Positions 1-8,347 of a DNA stretch of 24,932 bases are shown here, one piece after another; the stretch's first letter is position 1; the number at the start of each line of letters is the position of its first letter. A program made the translations under genes and the position numbers. Origin of the DNA: a virus; IMG/VR virus record IMGVR_UViG_3300045421_000154, positions 1 through 24,932 of that record; one strand, written 5' to 3'. Below the pieces are notes generated by a model. The model was not told the origin of the DNA and ran no database searches. It saw only the letters and a program-made list of their open reading frames with translations.

Positions 1-2853
1 GACGCATTTACTGGATATTCAGTATCCGCCGTTTCAAGTCCAGATTGGTCTGCATCTATCGACAGACAGAATCGTTTTGTGACCGCAAAACAAGACAACG
101 CAAACAATACTGCATTCAGATATAATTCTGCAATTTCAACAACCGCACTACAAAATGGTAACAAAGTAATGTTGCCATATACTGAAGTTGCAGTTAGCAC
201 ACTTACACAACCATATGCTTCTCGTCAGTTAAGACTTGCTGAAGAACTTAACTTCATTTGGACTGGAAGCATGTCGATTTATCCATTTGTGGATAACTGG
301 GTAGAAACCACAAACGATCCAGAAAGAGCAATCATCTATGATGATACTGGAGAAGCAGATAACTGGGCAGCGTTAGTTGACGCATGGAACTCAGAAGTTG
401 CTCCATTGAATCAATTTTTGACTGGACCTACTACTACAAATTTTGTTGCAGGCACAACTCAATCAACAATTTCTGGTAATTGGAGAGTCACATCTCAGTT
501 GCAAAGAACTACTCAGTCTCTTGCACAACAGTTGGCTTCAGCGCAACAAGGCGCAACACAAACAATTTCTAGCGATAGAGTTGTTGATGTAATTGCATCT
601 CTCTACATGAGAAGCAGAGATTTCATTATTCACGCAACAGGCTTGAAGAGTGAATCTAAGATTTACGCATTCTTTGATAACATTGACGTTACTGAACATT
701 GCCAACAGATTCGTTTAACTGGCACTAAAACATTGTTGCAACTAGTCAATGAAAACTTCGACAATGATGGAACAATCAGCGGAGAAAACACCGATTGGAT
801 TAGCATCAAAGATGGTGCAACAGAAGACATGCGTGTTGAAAACAATGAAATTTATTTGTTGTTTACTGTTCCAGCAAACACATTCTTCGTTGGTCAAAGA
901 GAATTTAGAGTAACAGACAGCCCAACAAACGCTGAAGGAACTACTCTAACTAGCGCAAGAAATTCAATCTTTGCACAAGCACTCACACAAGTTAAGAGTG
1001 CAATCACAATTAACAGCAGACCATTTGACGTAAGTTTCAATAGCGCAGATGCGATTCAGATTGTTGGAAGACAAACAATCAACGAACAAAGAGTTGAGAT
1101 TGGTAGAGATTTTATTCCTCCACCACCTCCACCAAGAAACTGGGACCCATTGTCTCAGTCATTCTTTGTTGACTCAGAAACATATCCATCTGGATTCTAT
1201 GTAACGTCTATTGACTTGTTCTTCAGAACTAAGTCTAGGGACAATACAAGAAACGTTAGCGTAGAAATTCGTGAAATGGTAAATGGTTATCCTGGCGCTA
1301 AAGTAATTGGCATTGGTGATAAAGCAATCGTCAACAATGCAAGCATTAACATTTCTGAAGACGCTACAAGTGCAACTAAATTCACATTCAAGAATCCAAT
1401 TTATCTTGGACCTGGAAATGAATATGCATTCTGTATCAAGCCGGAAGCAAACGATCCAGACTTTGCTCTTTGGGTAGCAGAACTTGGTGAAGTAGACATT
1501 TCAGACGCAGAACGTGGAACAAGAATTGAATCTGCGTATGGTACTGGTGTTCTATTCACATCATCGAACGATAGAACTTGGACTGCTAAACAAAACTTAG
1601 ATGTTAAGTTTACCATGAGAATTGCTAAGTTTGATACTACATCAAAGATTGCATATTGGAACAATATTCCAGTAGGTACATCATACACATATGATGCTCT
1701 ACAAGCAATGATTTCTGATCAGATTCTTTCTGACACAAACATTCTGTATCAGATTAAAACAATCGATGAAAACAACGTTGTTGATTCTGATTGGACAGAC
1801 ATTAAGAACTACGAACGTCTAGTGCTTGCCGCTAGAAGAAAAATTGCAACAACAACTACAGAGACAACAAACAATATCAAGTCTCTACAGTTGAGAGCAA
1901 CGCTGACAACAAACAATCAGTATGTAACACCATACGTTGATAATGAAAACATTCGCTTTGGATTCTCAAAGAACATTATTAACAATGCTACATATACTGA
2001 CATTGCAGGCACAGTAACATTCAACAGCGGTTCAAATATCGTAGTTGGATCATCTACTGACTTTTCAAATACAGTATTTGCTGGTGAGTATGCATACTTT
2101 GGCGATGAATATCGTAGAATTCAGCAAATCAGCAACAATACATATCTGACAGTTGCGACAAACTTCACCACATCAGGTGCTGGTGAGACAATGCAGATTC
2201 GTAGAGAAGAAAACCCAAGCGGTCCATATTCTTCACAGTCTCGTTACATTACCCGTGTTGTAGAACTGAATGACGGATTTGAAGCAACTGACTTGGCGGT
2301 TTATTTAAACATCAATCGTCCAGCAGGAACTGGTATTAAAGTATACTGCAAACTTCTGAACGAAAACGACACCGACAGTTTCGATGATAAATTCTACACA
2401 GAAATGTCATTGGTTGGCGCAGAAACATTCACATCCGACAGAGAAGTGTTCAAAGAAGAGAAATATGTTGTTCCGTCAGTAGCAAAAACTGGCGGCTCAC
2501 AATTACTTGCAGGTACAGTAAGCGTATCAACTGGCACAAGCGTGACAGGCACTTCAACACGATTCATCGAAGATTTGAAGATTGGTGATACCATTGCTGT
2601 TGGTACTGCTAGAACAGAAAGAGTTGTTGCGACAATTGCAAACAATGAATTCTTAACTGTCGAAAGTGGATTTGGTGGTTCTGCGTCAAGTCAAGAAATT
2701 TACAAGGTGTTAAATAACGAAGTTGCATACACAACACCTGATGGTAGAACATTCAACGGATACAAATACTTTGCCATCAAAGTCGTATTTACCTCAAGTA
2801 GTGCAAATATTGCTCCTAAGGTAAAAGATTTGAGGGCTATCGCACTTGCTTAA
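1..2853 (+). CDS. Large virion structural protein, DUF4815-like (5'-partial)
   Basis: The reading frame is open from base 1 (DAFTGYSVS...), so the gene starts upstream of the window; the GTG at 79 is only an internal codon. 950 residues are visible. The central part has the WDPLSQSFFV-type segment, followed by FYVTSIDLFF and VNGYPGAK, which I recognise from the large DUF4815-type virion proteins of T4-like cyanophages. A run of six prolines (1117-1134) separates the N-terminal half from this segment. The C-terminal half carries two copies of a small beta-rich module (about 2008-2211 and 2512-2709) beginning GTV and containing a GD/GE turn. The protein is probably a tail or baseplate-associated surface component. 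Family assignment is from memory of motifs; the exact position in the virion is inference. Confidence 0.75.
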   Translation, partial: DAFTGYSVSAVSSPDWSASIDRQNRFVTAKQDNANNTAFRYNSAISTTALQNGNKVMLPYTEVAVSTLTQPYASRQLRLAEELNFIWTGSMSIYPFVDNWVETTNDPERAIIYDDTGEADNWAALVDAWNSEVAPLNQFLTGPTTTNFVAGTTQSTISGNWRVTSQLQRTTQSLAQQLASAQQGATQTISSDRVVDVIASLYMRSRDFIIHATGLKSESKIYAFFDNIDVTEHCQQIRLTGTKTLLQLVNENFDNDGTISGENTDWISIKDGATEDMRVENNEIYLLFTVPANTFFVGQREFRVTDSPTNAEGTTLTSARNSIFAQALTQVKSAITINSRPFDVSFNSADAIQIVGRQTINEQRVEIGRDFIPPPPPPRNWDPLSQSFFVDSETYPSGFYVTSIDLFFRTKSRDNTRNVSVEIREMVNGYPGAKVIGIGDKAIVNNASINISEDATSATKFTFKNPIYLGPGNEYAFCIKPEANDPDFALWVAELGEVDISDAERGTRIESAYGTGVLFTSSNDRTWTAKQNLDVKFTMRIAKFDTTSKIAYWNNIPVGTSYTYDALQAMISDQILSDTNILYQIKTIDENNVVDSDWTDIKNYERLVLAARRKIATTTTETTNNIKSLQLRATLTTNNQYVTPYVDNENIRFGFSKNIINNATYTDIAGTVTFNSGSNIVVGSSTDFSNTVFAGEYAYFGDEYRRIQQISNNTYLTVATNFTTSGAGETMQIRREENPSGPYSSQSRYITRVVELNDGFEATDLAVYLNINRPAGTGIKVYCKLLNENDTDSFDDKFYTEMSLVGAETFTSDREVFKEEKYVVPSVAKTGGSQLLAGTVSVSTGTSVTGTSTRFIEDLKIGDTIAVGTARTERVVATIANNEFLTVESGFGGSASSQEIYKVLNNEVAYTTPDGRTFNGYKYFAIKVVFTSSSANIAPKVKDLRAIALA
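2008..2211 (+). repeat. Beta-module copy 1 in DUF4815-like protein
   Basis: This stretch of about 68 codons starts GTVTFNSGS and ends near MQIRREE. It shares a pattern (GTv-x-v-S-x-G, a T/S-x-F step, a G-[DE] turn, an I..I..N.T.LTV strand) with 2512-2709 in the same gene and with 14403-14606 in the tail sheath gene. Similarity is at protein level only. Confidence 0.55.
2512..2709 (+). repeat. Beta-module copy 2 in DUF4815-like protein
   Basis: This module of about 66 codons starts GTVSVSTGTSVTG, with TRFIEDLKIGDTIAVG in the middle and NNEFLTVESGF later. It is laid out like the copy at 2008-2211. It looks like an immunoglobulin-like or small beta-barrel decoration domain; the fold is inferred. 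Confidence 0.55.
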
Positions 2854-3109
2854 ACATATGAATCCAACAAATAAACTTATTGTTTCGGAGCCAGTTAGGG
2901 GCTTTACAGAGAGAGACACTCACTCAAAGGCTATTTTGAACACGGATATTGATTCACTTTTGAAGTATAAGATTCAAAAGCGCAAGTTAATCGATATAAA
3001 TAAGAATAGTTCAGAAATAGACGCGGTAAAGTCCGAAATCAATCAGATCAAGTGCGATCTAACAGAAATCAAAACCTTATTGCTAAAAATCACTAAAGAG
3101 AGAGAATAA
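2846..3109 (+). CDS. Small coiled-coil phage protein
   Basis: This small protein of 83-87 residues overlaps or abuts the end of the preceding gene. Two starts are possible. TTG at 2846 has a GAGGG Shine-Dalgarno-like site at 2832-2836 with good spacing, while ATG at 2858 has no obvious site. The C-terminal third (after SSEIDAV) is a heptad-patterned helix ending KTLLLKITKERE, likely a coiled coil. Small proteins with this type of C-terminal helix occur beside fibre genes in pelagic T4-like phages; the function is unknown to me. It sits between two virion genes, so a structural or assembly role is plausible. Confidence 0.6.
   Translation: MLKHMNPTNKLIVSEPVRGFTERDTHSKAILNTDIDSLLKYKIQKRKLIDINKNSSEIDAVKSEINQIKCDLTEIKTLLLKITKERE
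2995..3002 (+). promoter_or_regulatory. Possible late promoter (TATAAATA) inside the small coiled-coil gene
   Basis: An exact TATAAATA octamer, the T4 late promoter consensus, lies 110 bases before the fibre gene at 3112. It is inside coding sequence, so it may be chance in AT-rich DNA. Confidence 0.3.
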
Positions 3110-3111
3110 CC

Positions 3112-4806
3112 ATGCCACAACAACAAATTGCGTTATCAAATACGTTCAACGAATTCAGATCAGCATATAATGATGCCGCTAATACTCTGGATCAAGTTCA
3201 AGGAACGTTAAACGGGATTACAACAACTGCGGTTGGAACAGTTTCTGCGGACTCTGTAACTGCAAATAATATTACCGGAAACACCTTAACAAACGGTAGA
3301 ATTGCTTTAGTTGGTCCTGGAGGATTAATTAGGGATGACGAATCACTTACTTACAACGTAACGACAAACGTAGTCACCGCAAATAGTTTATCCGTCACAA
3401 CATTAAATGCTGGAGCAACATCGTTGTCCAGCACACTTGCAGTTACTGGTGCCACCACTCTATCAAACAACACAACATTTGGTAGCGGCGCAAACGTTGC
3501 AACATACTTCTCATCAAACGGATATTTTGAAATATCAAAAGGCGTAAAGGCAACCGTTGACCTTCACGCAGACCAACACATTGGTGCTGGTGGTGAACTT
3601 TCAGTTTGGGTAGCCGCAAAAGGCGACAATCAAGATACTCACAAAGTATTTGCGATTGCGAATACTGATGCCGCTACTGATATGCTTGTTGTTAACACAA
3701 GTGATGGCGCAAACGCATATGGAGAATTTATTGCAATTCACCACAGCGGTAACACCGATCAGGGTTGGATTTCAATGGGTATCAACTCTTCCAACTATGC
3801 TGAAGGTGCTTATGGTATCACAAAAGCAGACGATGGATATATTCTTTATCAAGCACCACAAGGTACAACAGAATCTGGTGACCTTGTAATTGGTACAGGT
3901 GGTAACGGTGTCAGCAATAAGATTATCTTCTCTGCTGAAGGTTTCGATGATCCGGCAAATAACACTCAGATGGTTATTACTCCAGGTCAAAACATTCACA
4001 TTGAAATTGATACACAATCTTCAAACACTACAACTGGTGCGTTGACTGTTAACGGTGGTATTGGTCTTGTTGGTAACTTGAACATTGGTGGTAACGTAGC
4101 AATTACAGGTACGATTACTCTTGGTGGTGGCGGTAACACAGTTTCTACATCATCATTACAAGTTGACAACCCAATTATTTTCTTGGGTTCTAACAACGCC
4201 GCAGACGTTCTTGACTTAGGTTTCGTAGGCACATATACATCAAGCGGTACAAAGTATACTGGTCTTGTTCGTGACGCTAACGATAGTGGTATCTACAAAC
4301 TGTTCAATGGTATTTCAAACCTGCCATCTAATACAGTAAACTTTACTGGCGCTTCATACTCAACACTTCAAGTTGGTATTCTGAAAGCAGTTGATACTAC
4401 TGCATCGTCAAGCACAACAACAGGTGCGTTGATTGTTTCTGGTGGTGCAGGTATTGCTGAAGATGTATACGCTGGCGGTGACATTTACGACTCTAAAGGT
4501 AACGTTCGTGAAGTTCCACAAAACGCAACAACAGGCACATATACTCTAGTTGCAGCCGATAGTGGTAAACATGTAACTGCTACAGGTAACGTAACTGTTC
4601 CACAAAATACTTTTACTGTTGGTCAAGCAATCACCATCTACAACAATTCAAGTTCCACAATCTCAATTCTACAGGGCGCAGGAACAACATTGAGACAGGC
4701 GGGAACCTCAAATACTGGAACTAGATCATTGTTACAATATGGTGTTTGCACAATTCTTTGTGTTGCATCTAACGTATTTGTAATCAATGGCGGCGGATTG
4801 ACTTAA
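3112..4806 (+). CDS. Tail-fibre-like virion protein
   Basis: This 564-residue protein is rich in Thr, Ser, Asn and Gly, with almost no Cys, as expected of an elongated beta-structured fibre. A motif of the form TTTGALxVxGGxGI occurs twice (around 4030-4080 and 4418-4460), each time followed by a GG-containing turn; this repeat is common in fibres of marine T4-like phages. The C-terminus (from about GTYTLVAADSGKHV) resembles the terminal domains of other marine phage fibres. The start at ATG 3112 is preceded by a purine-rich AGAGAGAGAA. It lies three bases after the coiled-coil gene and just before an adhesin-like gene. The fibre assignment is fairly secure; receptor and attachment point are unknown. 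Confidence 0.7.
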   Translation: MPQQQIALSNTFNEFRSAYNDAANTLDQVQGTLNGITTTAVGTVSADSVTANNITGNTLTNGRIALVGPGGLIRDDESLTYNVTTNVVTANSLSVTTLNAGATSLSSTLAVTGATTLSNNTTFGSGANVATYFSSNGYFEISKGVKATVDLHADQHIGAGGELSVWVAAKGDNQDTHKVFAIANTDAATDMLVVNTSDGANAYGEFIAIHHSGNTDQGWISMGINSSNYAEGAYGITKADDGYILYQAPQGTTESGDLVIGTGGNGVSNKIIFSAEGFDDPANNTQMVITPGQNIHIEIDTQSSNTTTGALTVNGGIGLVGNLNIGGNVAITGTITLGGGGNTVSTSSLQVDNPIIFLGSNNAADVLDLGFVGTYTSSGTKYTGLVRDANDSGIYKLFNGISNLPSNTVNFTGASYSTLQVGILKAVDTTASSSTTTGALIVSGGAGIAEDVYAGGDIYDSKGNVREVPQNATTGTYTLVAADSGKHVTATGNVTVPQNTFTVGQAITIYNNSSSTISILQGAGTTLRQAGTSNTGTRSLLQYGVCTILCVASNVFVINGGGLT

Positions 4807-4833
4807 TTTCTAAGTTAAATTGGATAGAAAAAC

Positions 4834-4841
4834 TATAATTT
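4834..4841 (+). promoter_or_regulatory. Possible degenerate promoter TATAATTT
   Basis: The 55-base gap before the gene at 4862 holds TATAATTT, which matches TATAAATA at six of eight positions and also a bacterial -10 box. It is followed by an AAAAGGA Shine-Dalgarno site at 4848-4853. No clear -35 element is seen. It is a candidate promoter for the adhesin and accessory cassette. Confidence 0.25.
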
Positions 4842-4861
4842 TTAACTAAAAGGAATAAAAC

Positions 4862-5773
4862 ATGAGTGTAAGAAATATGTTAGTGGGTGCAGGTGGTGCT
4901 AGAAAACCAGATGCGCCGACAAGTGTAAGTGCATCATATTCTTCAGGAACGCAGGCTAGTGTTAGTTTTACTGCACCAGCAGACAATGGTTCTGCAATCA
5001 CATCGTATACAGTCACTTCAAGTCCAGGAAGTATTACTGCATCAGGATCATCATCTCCAATTACAATTACTGGACTTTCTACAGGAACAACTTATACGTT
5101 TACTGTTACTGCTACAAATGCGGTTGGAACAAGTGATGCATCATCTCCGAGTAATTCTATTACTACTCAACAACCTCCAGGAAGTCAAACATACAATACT
5201 GCTAACTTTGCGGGAGAAGTTTTTCAGCCAGCCGGTTATTCCACAGTAACATTAGAATTGTGGGGAAGTGGCGCAGAAACAAATCGTTCTTCAGGATCAG
5301 GTTCAAAAACTACTAAAAATAATGTTCCCGTATCAGGTCTTTATGTTTATATACCACAAAGTTATCGCCTTGGAAATTCCACGCTAGGTGGATATAGTGG
5401 AGGACCTTTTGGTCCAGCAAGCACCGGTCCTTATCGAGGAGGCTATGGAGGATCAGCAACGGTTGCGGTTAGGTCAGGAACATATTATGTAGCCGCTGGT
5501 GGTGGAGGCGGCAATGGAAGAAGTAATGGTAACTATTACGCCTCTGAGGGTACTGTTCTTTGGGGACCTCCATCAGGAACTAATGGTGGAACTGGCCAGG
5601 ATGGCGGATGTTATTACGGCGGCGGTGGCGGCGGCGGCGGTTCAACAGGCGGCTGGGGTGGCGCCAGAAATCAAGGTGGTAGTGCAGGAGTTAGTCAAAA
5701 CTATGATAGTCTTACTACAGACGGCGGCGCAGGCCGCGGAACAACAGGTTATGCCAAAATAACTTGGAGTTAA
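4862..5773 (+). CDS. Fibronectin type III / glycine-rich putative tail adhesin
   Basis: This 303-residue protein has two visible parts. Residues about 18-104 form a fibronectin type III domain (APTSVSASY at the start, the ITITGLSTGTTYTFTVTA strand signature, then a Ser/Thr linker). After a short beta segment containing LELWGSGAE, residues about 174-296 are glycine-rich, with GGYSGGPFG, GGYGG and an eight-glycine run (5618-5641), ending YAKITWS. Glycine-rich loops of this kind are known from T-even gp38-type adhesins and other phage tip proteins, so a receptor-binding role is likely but inferred. The Shine-Dalgarno AAAAGGA precedes ATG 4862. A likely assembly chaperone follows at 5794. Confidence 0.65.
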   Translation: MSVRNMLVGAGGARKPDAPTSVSASYSSGTQASVSFTAPADNGSAITSYTVTSSPGSITASGSSSPITITGLSTGTTYTFTVTATNAVGTSDASSPSNSITTQQPPGSQTYNTANFAGEVFQPAGYSTVTLELWGSGAETNRSSGSGSKTTKNNVPVSGLYVYIPQSYRLGNSTLGGYSGGPFGPASTGPYRGGYGGSATVAVRSGTYYVAAGGGGGNGRSNGNYYASEGTVLWGPPSGTNGGTGQDGGCYYGGGGGGGGSTGGWGGARNQGGSAGVSQNYDSLTTDGGAGRGTTGYAKITWS

Positions 5774-5793
5774 TTTTTTGAGGTGAATATATT

Positions 5794-6414
5794 ATGTCAG
5801 TTTTAAAATGGATAAAAGTAATAGATGGGAAAAATTTAGGACCTGTTTATTTTTCTAATGAAAATGGAGTTCTAGATTTTGAAAATCAAATTTTTGATAA
5901 AGATACTCCCGATGAAATATTAATTAAACACAATCTTTACAAATTAAAAGAGTGTTTACCTCCAGAGAATGTTAGATATTTCATTTCTAAACCTCCAATT
6001 TATAGAATACTGCAAGACGGATCATTAACTGTAGTTGAGGAAGTTGAGTATCAAATTTTTAACATTGAAGATATCAAACACGAAAAAATTCAACAGTTAT
6101 ATTACGATAAAGATAGACTGTTAAAAGATGGAATTTGTTTTAAAAATAAAATATTTGATTTAAGATTCAGAAATCTTGCTCATTTATCAATAATTTCAAC
6201 TCTAATATCATTTAAAAAATTTCCAAACAACTTTAAATGGTTTACAGTAGATGGTGAGTTAATTGATATGACAGAAAATGAAATGTTAGAATTGATTGAA
6301 CTTGCCGCAGAAAAAATTATTGACATTGAAACTAGAGCCGCAAAAGTTTTAGATCAAATTAATGCAATAACTGATTTAGAAGAATTAAATAAATTTGAAC
6401 CAAGAATAACATAA
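5794..6414 (+). CDS. Tail fibre assembly protein-like, DUF4376-like C-terminus
   Basis: This is a 206-residue protein. The C-terminal 60 or so residues contain a FKWFTVDGE strand-turn followed by a long helix and the ending INAITDLEELNKF. This is the layout of DUF4376 domains, often found in phage tail fibre assembly chaperones and fibre-linked proteins. The N-terminal part (KWIKVIDGKNLGPVYF) is not recognised. Its place directly after the glycine-rich adhesin supports a role in folding or assembling that protein. A GAGGTGA Shine-Dalgarno site lies about ten bases before the ATG. Base composition becomes strongly AT-rich from here, unlike the preceding and following virion genes. Function is inferred. 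Confidence 0.55.
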   Translation: MSVLKWIKVIDGKNLGPVYFSNENGVLDFENQIFDKDTPDEILIKHNLYKLKECLPPENVRYFISKPPIYRILQDGSLTVVEEVEYQIFNIEDIKHEKIQQLYYDKDRLLKDGICFKNKIFDLRFRNLAHLSIISTLISFKKFPNNFKWFTVDGELIDMTENEMLELIELAAEKIIDIETRAAKVLDQINAITDLEELNKFEPRIT

Positions 6415-6415
6415 A

Positions 6416-6994
6416 ATGTATTTTGATGAAAAACCTGAATTTTTAAATTCTGAAATAGTTGGCAGCACAAAATCAAATCTAGAATATAAACTGAAAAATA
6501 TAGAAAAATTTAAAAAATACTTGAGAGGTAAAGTTCTAGATATTGGCTGTTGTGACGGACGATGGTCCGCTTGGGCATTAGATAATGGGGCAAAATTTGT
6601 TCATGGTATTGACAAAGAAATATCTTACATAAATAAATCAAATGAAATTTTTTCAAAATATTTTGACAAATCAAATTATAAATTTGAAGCAATAAATTGG
6701 AAAAATTTTAAATCAACTAAAAAATATGATTTGATTTTTTTATTTGGTATATTATACTACAATGATCAAGAAAAACTTATAGAAACTTGTAGTTCTTTAT
6801 CAGATACGATCTTGGTAGATACAGTTTATTCCCAAGAAAAAAGAGAATCATTTTTAACAGAAGATCATATTGGACAAGATAGAGTTATGATAACTTTATC
6901 TAATGAAGAATTGTTTAAACTTTTTGAAAATTACAATTATAAAATTGAAATAATATCTTGTAATGAGAGAATTTTTTTTGTAGCAAATAGGTGA
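6416..6994 (+). CDS. Class I SAM-dependent methyltransferase
   Basis: This 192-residue protein has a Rossmann-type methyltransferase signature. Motif I is VLDIGCCDGRW (residues 40-50), the acidic motif II residue is in HGIDKE (Asp66), and a motif IV-like strand is YDLIFLFGILYYND. There is no target-recognition domain and no DPPY/NPPY motif, so a DNA adenine methyltransferase is unlikely; small-molecule, sugar or protein methylation fits better. It starts one base after the stop of the upstream gene, so the two are translationally linked. The DNA is extremely AT-rich (6661-6720 has only 10 G/C in 60). The substrate is unknown. Confidence 0.75.
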   Translation: MYFDEKPEFLNSEIVGSTKSNLEYKLKNIEKFKKYLRGKVLDIGCCDGRWSAWALDNGAKFVHGIDKEISYINKSNEIFSKYFDKSNYKFEAINWKNFKSTKKYDLIFLFGILYYNDQEKLIETCSSLSDTILVDTVYSQEKRESFLTEDHIGQDRVMITLSNEELFKLFENYNYKIEIISCNERIFFVANR

Positions 6995-7003
6995 TAAAAC
7001 ATT

Positions 7004-7792
7004 ATGAAAATTGCGTTTCTTGCCGGACTGCCTAGATCAGGATCAACTTTACTTGCATCTTTACTTTCACAGCATCCAAAAATTAAAGTAAGTGAAGCGT
7101 CAACATTACTTCCCCTCATAAACACAGTAAGAGAGTTTTGGTCGACTGCACCAAGACACAATGCTGTTTCAAAACGAGACAGATTAGTTCCAGTTTTAAA
7201 CTCAATAACCAAATCTTATCATTCAGAATTTGATGGAGTTGTTGTTGACAAGCATAGAGAATGGCCATTTTATTTGGACGTTGCAGATAAAATTTTTGGG
7301 TATTCACCAAAAACAATTATCACAGTAAGAAATCCATTAGAGTGTGCGGCATCGTTTGAACGACTAAAGCAAAAAGAACCTGAAGTATATTCTCAGGTAG
7401 AAAAACACACATACTCCACCAGATCAACAACTTATGACAGGGCAAATTCTATGTTTGCGCCTGATGGTAGTATAGGTTTGGCGTATTCTGCAATTTATGA
7501 AGCATCAATTGTTCAAGGTAGACACAAAGATATGTTGTTTGTAGATTATGATAAATTGTGTTTGCAACCTAAAAACGAAATGAATAGGGTGTTCAATTAT
7601 CTCAATCTTGATTCTCATCAAATCTCCACAGAAAATTTAGACAACGCAGAAGAACAAAATGATGAATTCTACGGACTATATAAATTACATGAGATACAGA
7701 AGTCTGTCAGAAATACAAATAAAGATTTAGACAGGTTGCAAATTTTTGCCGATAGATTTCAAATAGAGGAGTTTTGGAAAGAATGGACATAA
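7004..7792 (+). CDS. Sulfotransferase (PAPS-dependent family)
   Basis: This 262-residue protein has both cofactor motifs of sulfotransferases. The 5'-phosphosulfate loop is GLPRSGST (residues 8-15). The 3'-phosphate-binding segment is VRNPLECAASFERL, with Arg109 and Ser117 placed as in the family. A later LFVDYDKLCLQPKNEMNRVF segment matches the usual C-terminal helix pattern. The length fits a compact bacterial or phage sulfotransferase. The enzyme would move a sulfonate group from PAPS to a hydroxyl or amine; the acceptor cannot be read from sequence. There is no signal peptide or membrane segment, so it should act in the host cytoplasm. The APS-kinase-like gene two positions downstream could supply PAPS. 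Confidence 0.82.
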   Translation: MKIAFLAGLPRSGSTLLASLLSQHPKIKVSEASTLLPLINTVREFWSTAPRHNAVSKRDRLVPVLNSITKSYHSEFDGVVVDKHREWPFYLDVADKIFGYSPKTIITVRNPLECAASFERLKQKEPEVYSQVEKHTYSTRSTTYDRANSMFAPDGSIGLAYSAIYEASIVQGRHKDMLFVDYDKLCLQPKNEMNRVFNYLNLDSHQISTENLDNAEEQNDEFYGLYKLHEIQKSVRNTNKDLDRLQIFADRFQIEEFWKEWT

Positions 7793-8334
7793 TTGATAAT
7801 AGTAGATACATAACAAAAATCGATATCAAACCCCTATTTGATTTTTGCGTTAGTCTGGAAGATGAAGATTGGGAAGAATTTACCTTTAGGCAAAATAATT
7901 TTAAAGCGCATTCATCAACAAAAACAGTTGCCGCAATTTTTCCAGACAGGTCTAATTTTCCTAATATGAAAAAAATGACATTCAAACACACCGAACAAAT
8001 GATGACGTTGTTTGATCCTGCCATTCAAGCCGCAACAAATTTTTATAATGAAAAATTTGTAGTCACTACCGCAATGATTGTTCTTTTAATGCCAGATGAA
8101 AATGTTGAAGAACATTCTGATACTCATCCGTATTTTGGACTCACTCACAGATTTCATATATGCATACATGGTGATTATGATAATATGGATTTTTTAATTC
8201 GCGGCATGAAAGTTGATATGAATTTGGGTGATGTTATTGAAATAAATAATAGACTTCCTCACAAAGTTGTGTATCGAGGAAAAAAACCTAGACTAAACGC
8301 AATTTTTGATTTGCTTCCTGCATCTAAACTTTAA
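7783..8334 (+). CDS. Aspartyl/asparaginyl beta-hydroxylase-like 2OG-Fe(II) oxygenase
   Basis: This 183-residue protein starts at ATG 7783, chosen over TTG 7774 because AGAGGAG at 7765-7771 is correctly spaced only for the ATG. It overlaps the sulfotransferase by 10 bases. A double-stranded beta-helix oxygenase signature is visible: iron ligands His111-Ser-Asp113 in EEHSDTHPYFGLTHRFH, distal His160 in INNRLPHKV, and Arg170 ten residues later for 2-oxoglutarate. The GDVIEINN...H pattern is typical of AspH-type enzymes. The reaction would be hydroxylation of a protein side chain or small molecule using O2 and 2-oxoglutarate. AspH itself uses two His without the acid, so the HxD here is a small difference. 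The target is unknown. Confidence 0.75.
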   Translation: MDIIDNSRYITKIDIKPLFDFCVSLEDEDWEEFTFRQNNFKAHSSTKTVAAIFPDRSNFPNMKKMTFKHTEQMMTLFDPAIQAATNFYNEKFVVTTAMIVLLMPDENVEEHSDTHPYFGLTHRFHICIHGDYDNMDFLIRGMKVDMNLGDVIEINNRLPHKVVYRGKKPRLNAIFDLLPASKL

Positions 8335-8347
8335 ATGGAGATATAAT

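Noticed and set aside
4813-4847. Inverted repeat AGTTAAA/TTTAACT as a terminator after the fibre gene
   Set aside because: The stem is short and wholly A/T-rich apart from one G-C pair, the loop is long and no T-run follows.
4929-5249. Plus-strand frame rich in Leu, His and Gln overlapping the FN3 domain
   Set aside because: Composition is an out-of-frame reading of Thr/Ser/Ala codons; the FN3 frame is clearly the real one.
6416-6994. DNA-modification (anti-restriction) methyltransferase
   Set aside because: There is no DPPY/NPPY or cytosine-5 PC motif and no target-recognition domain, only generic SAM-binding motifs.
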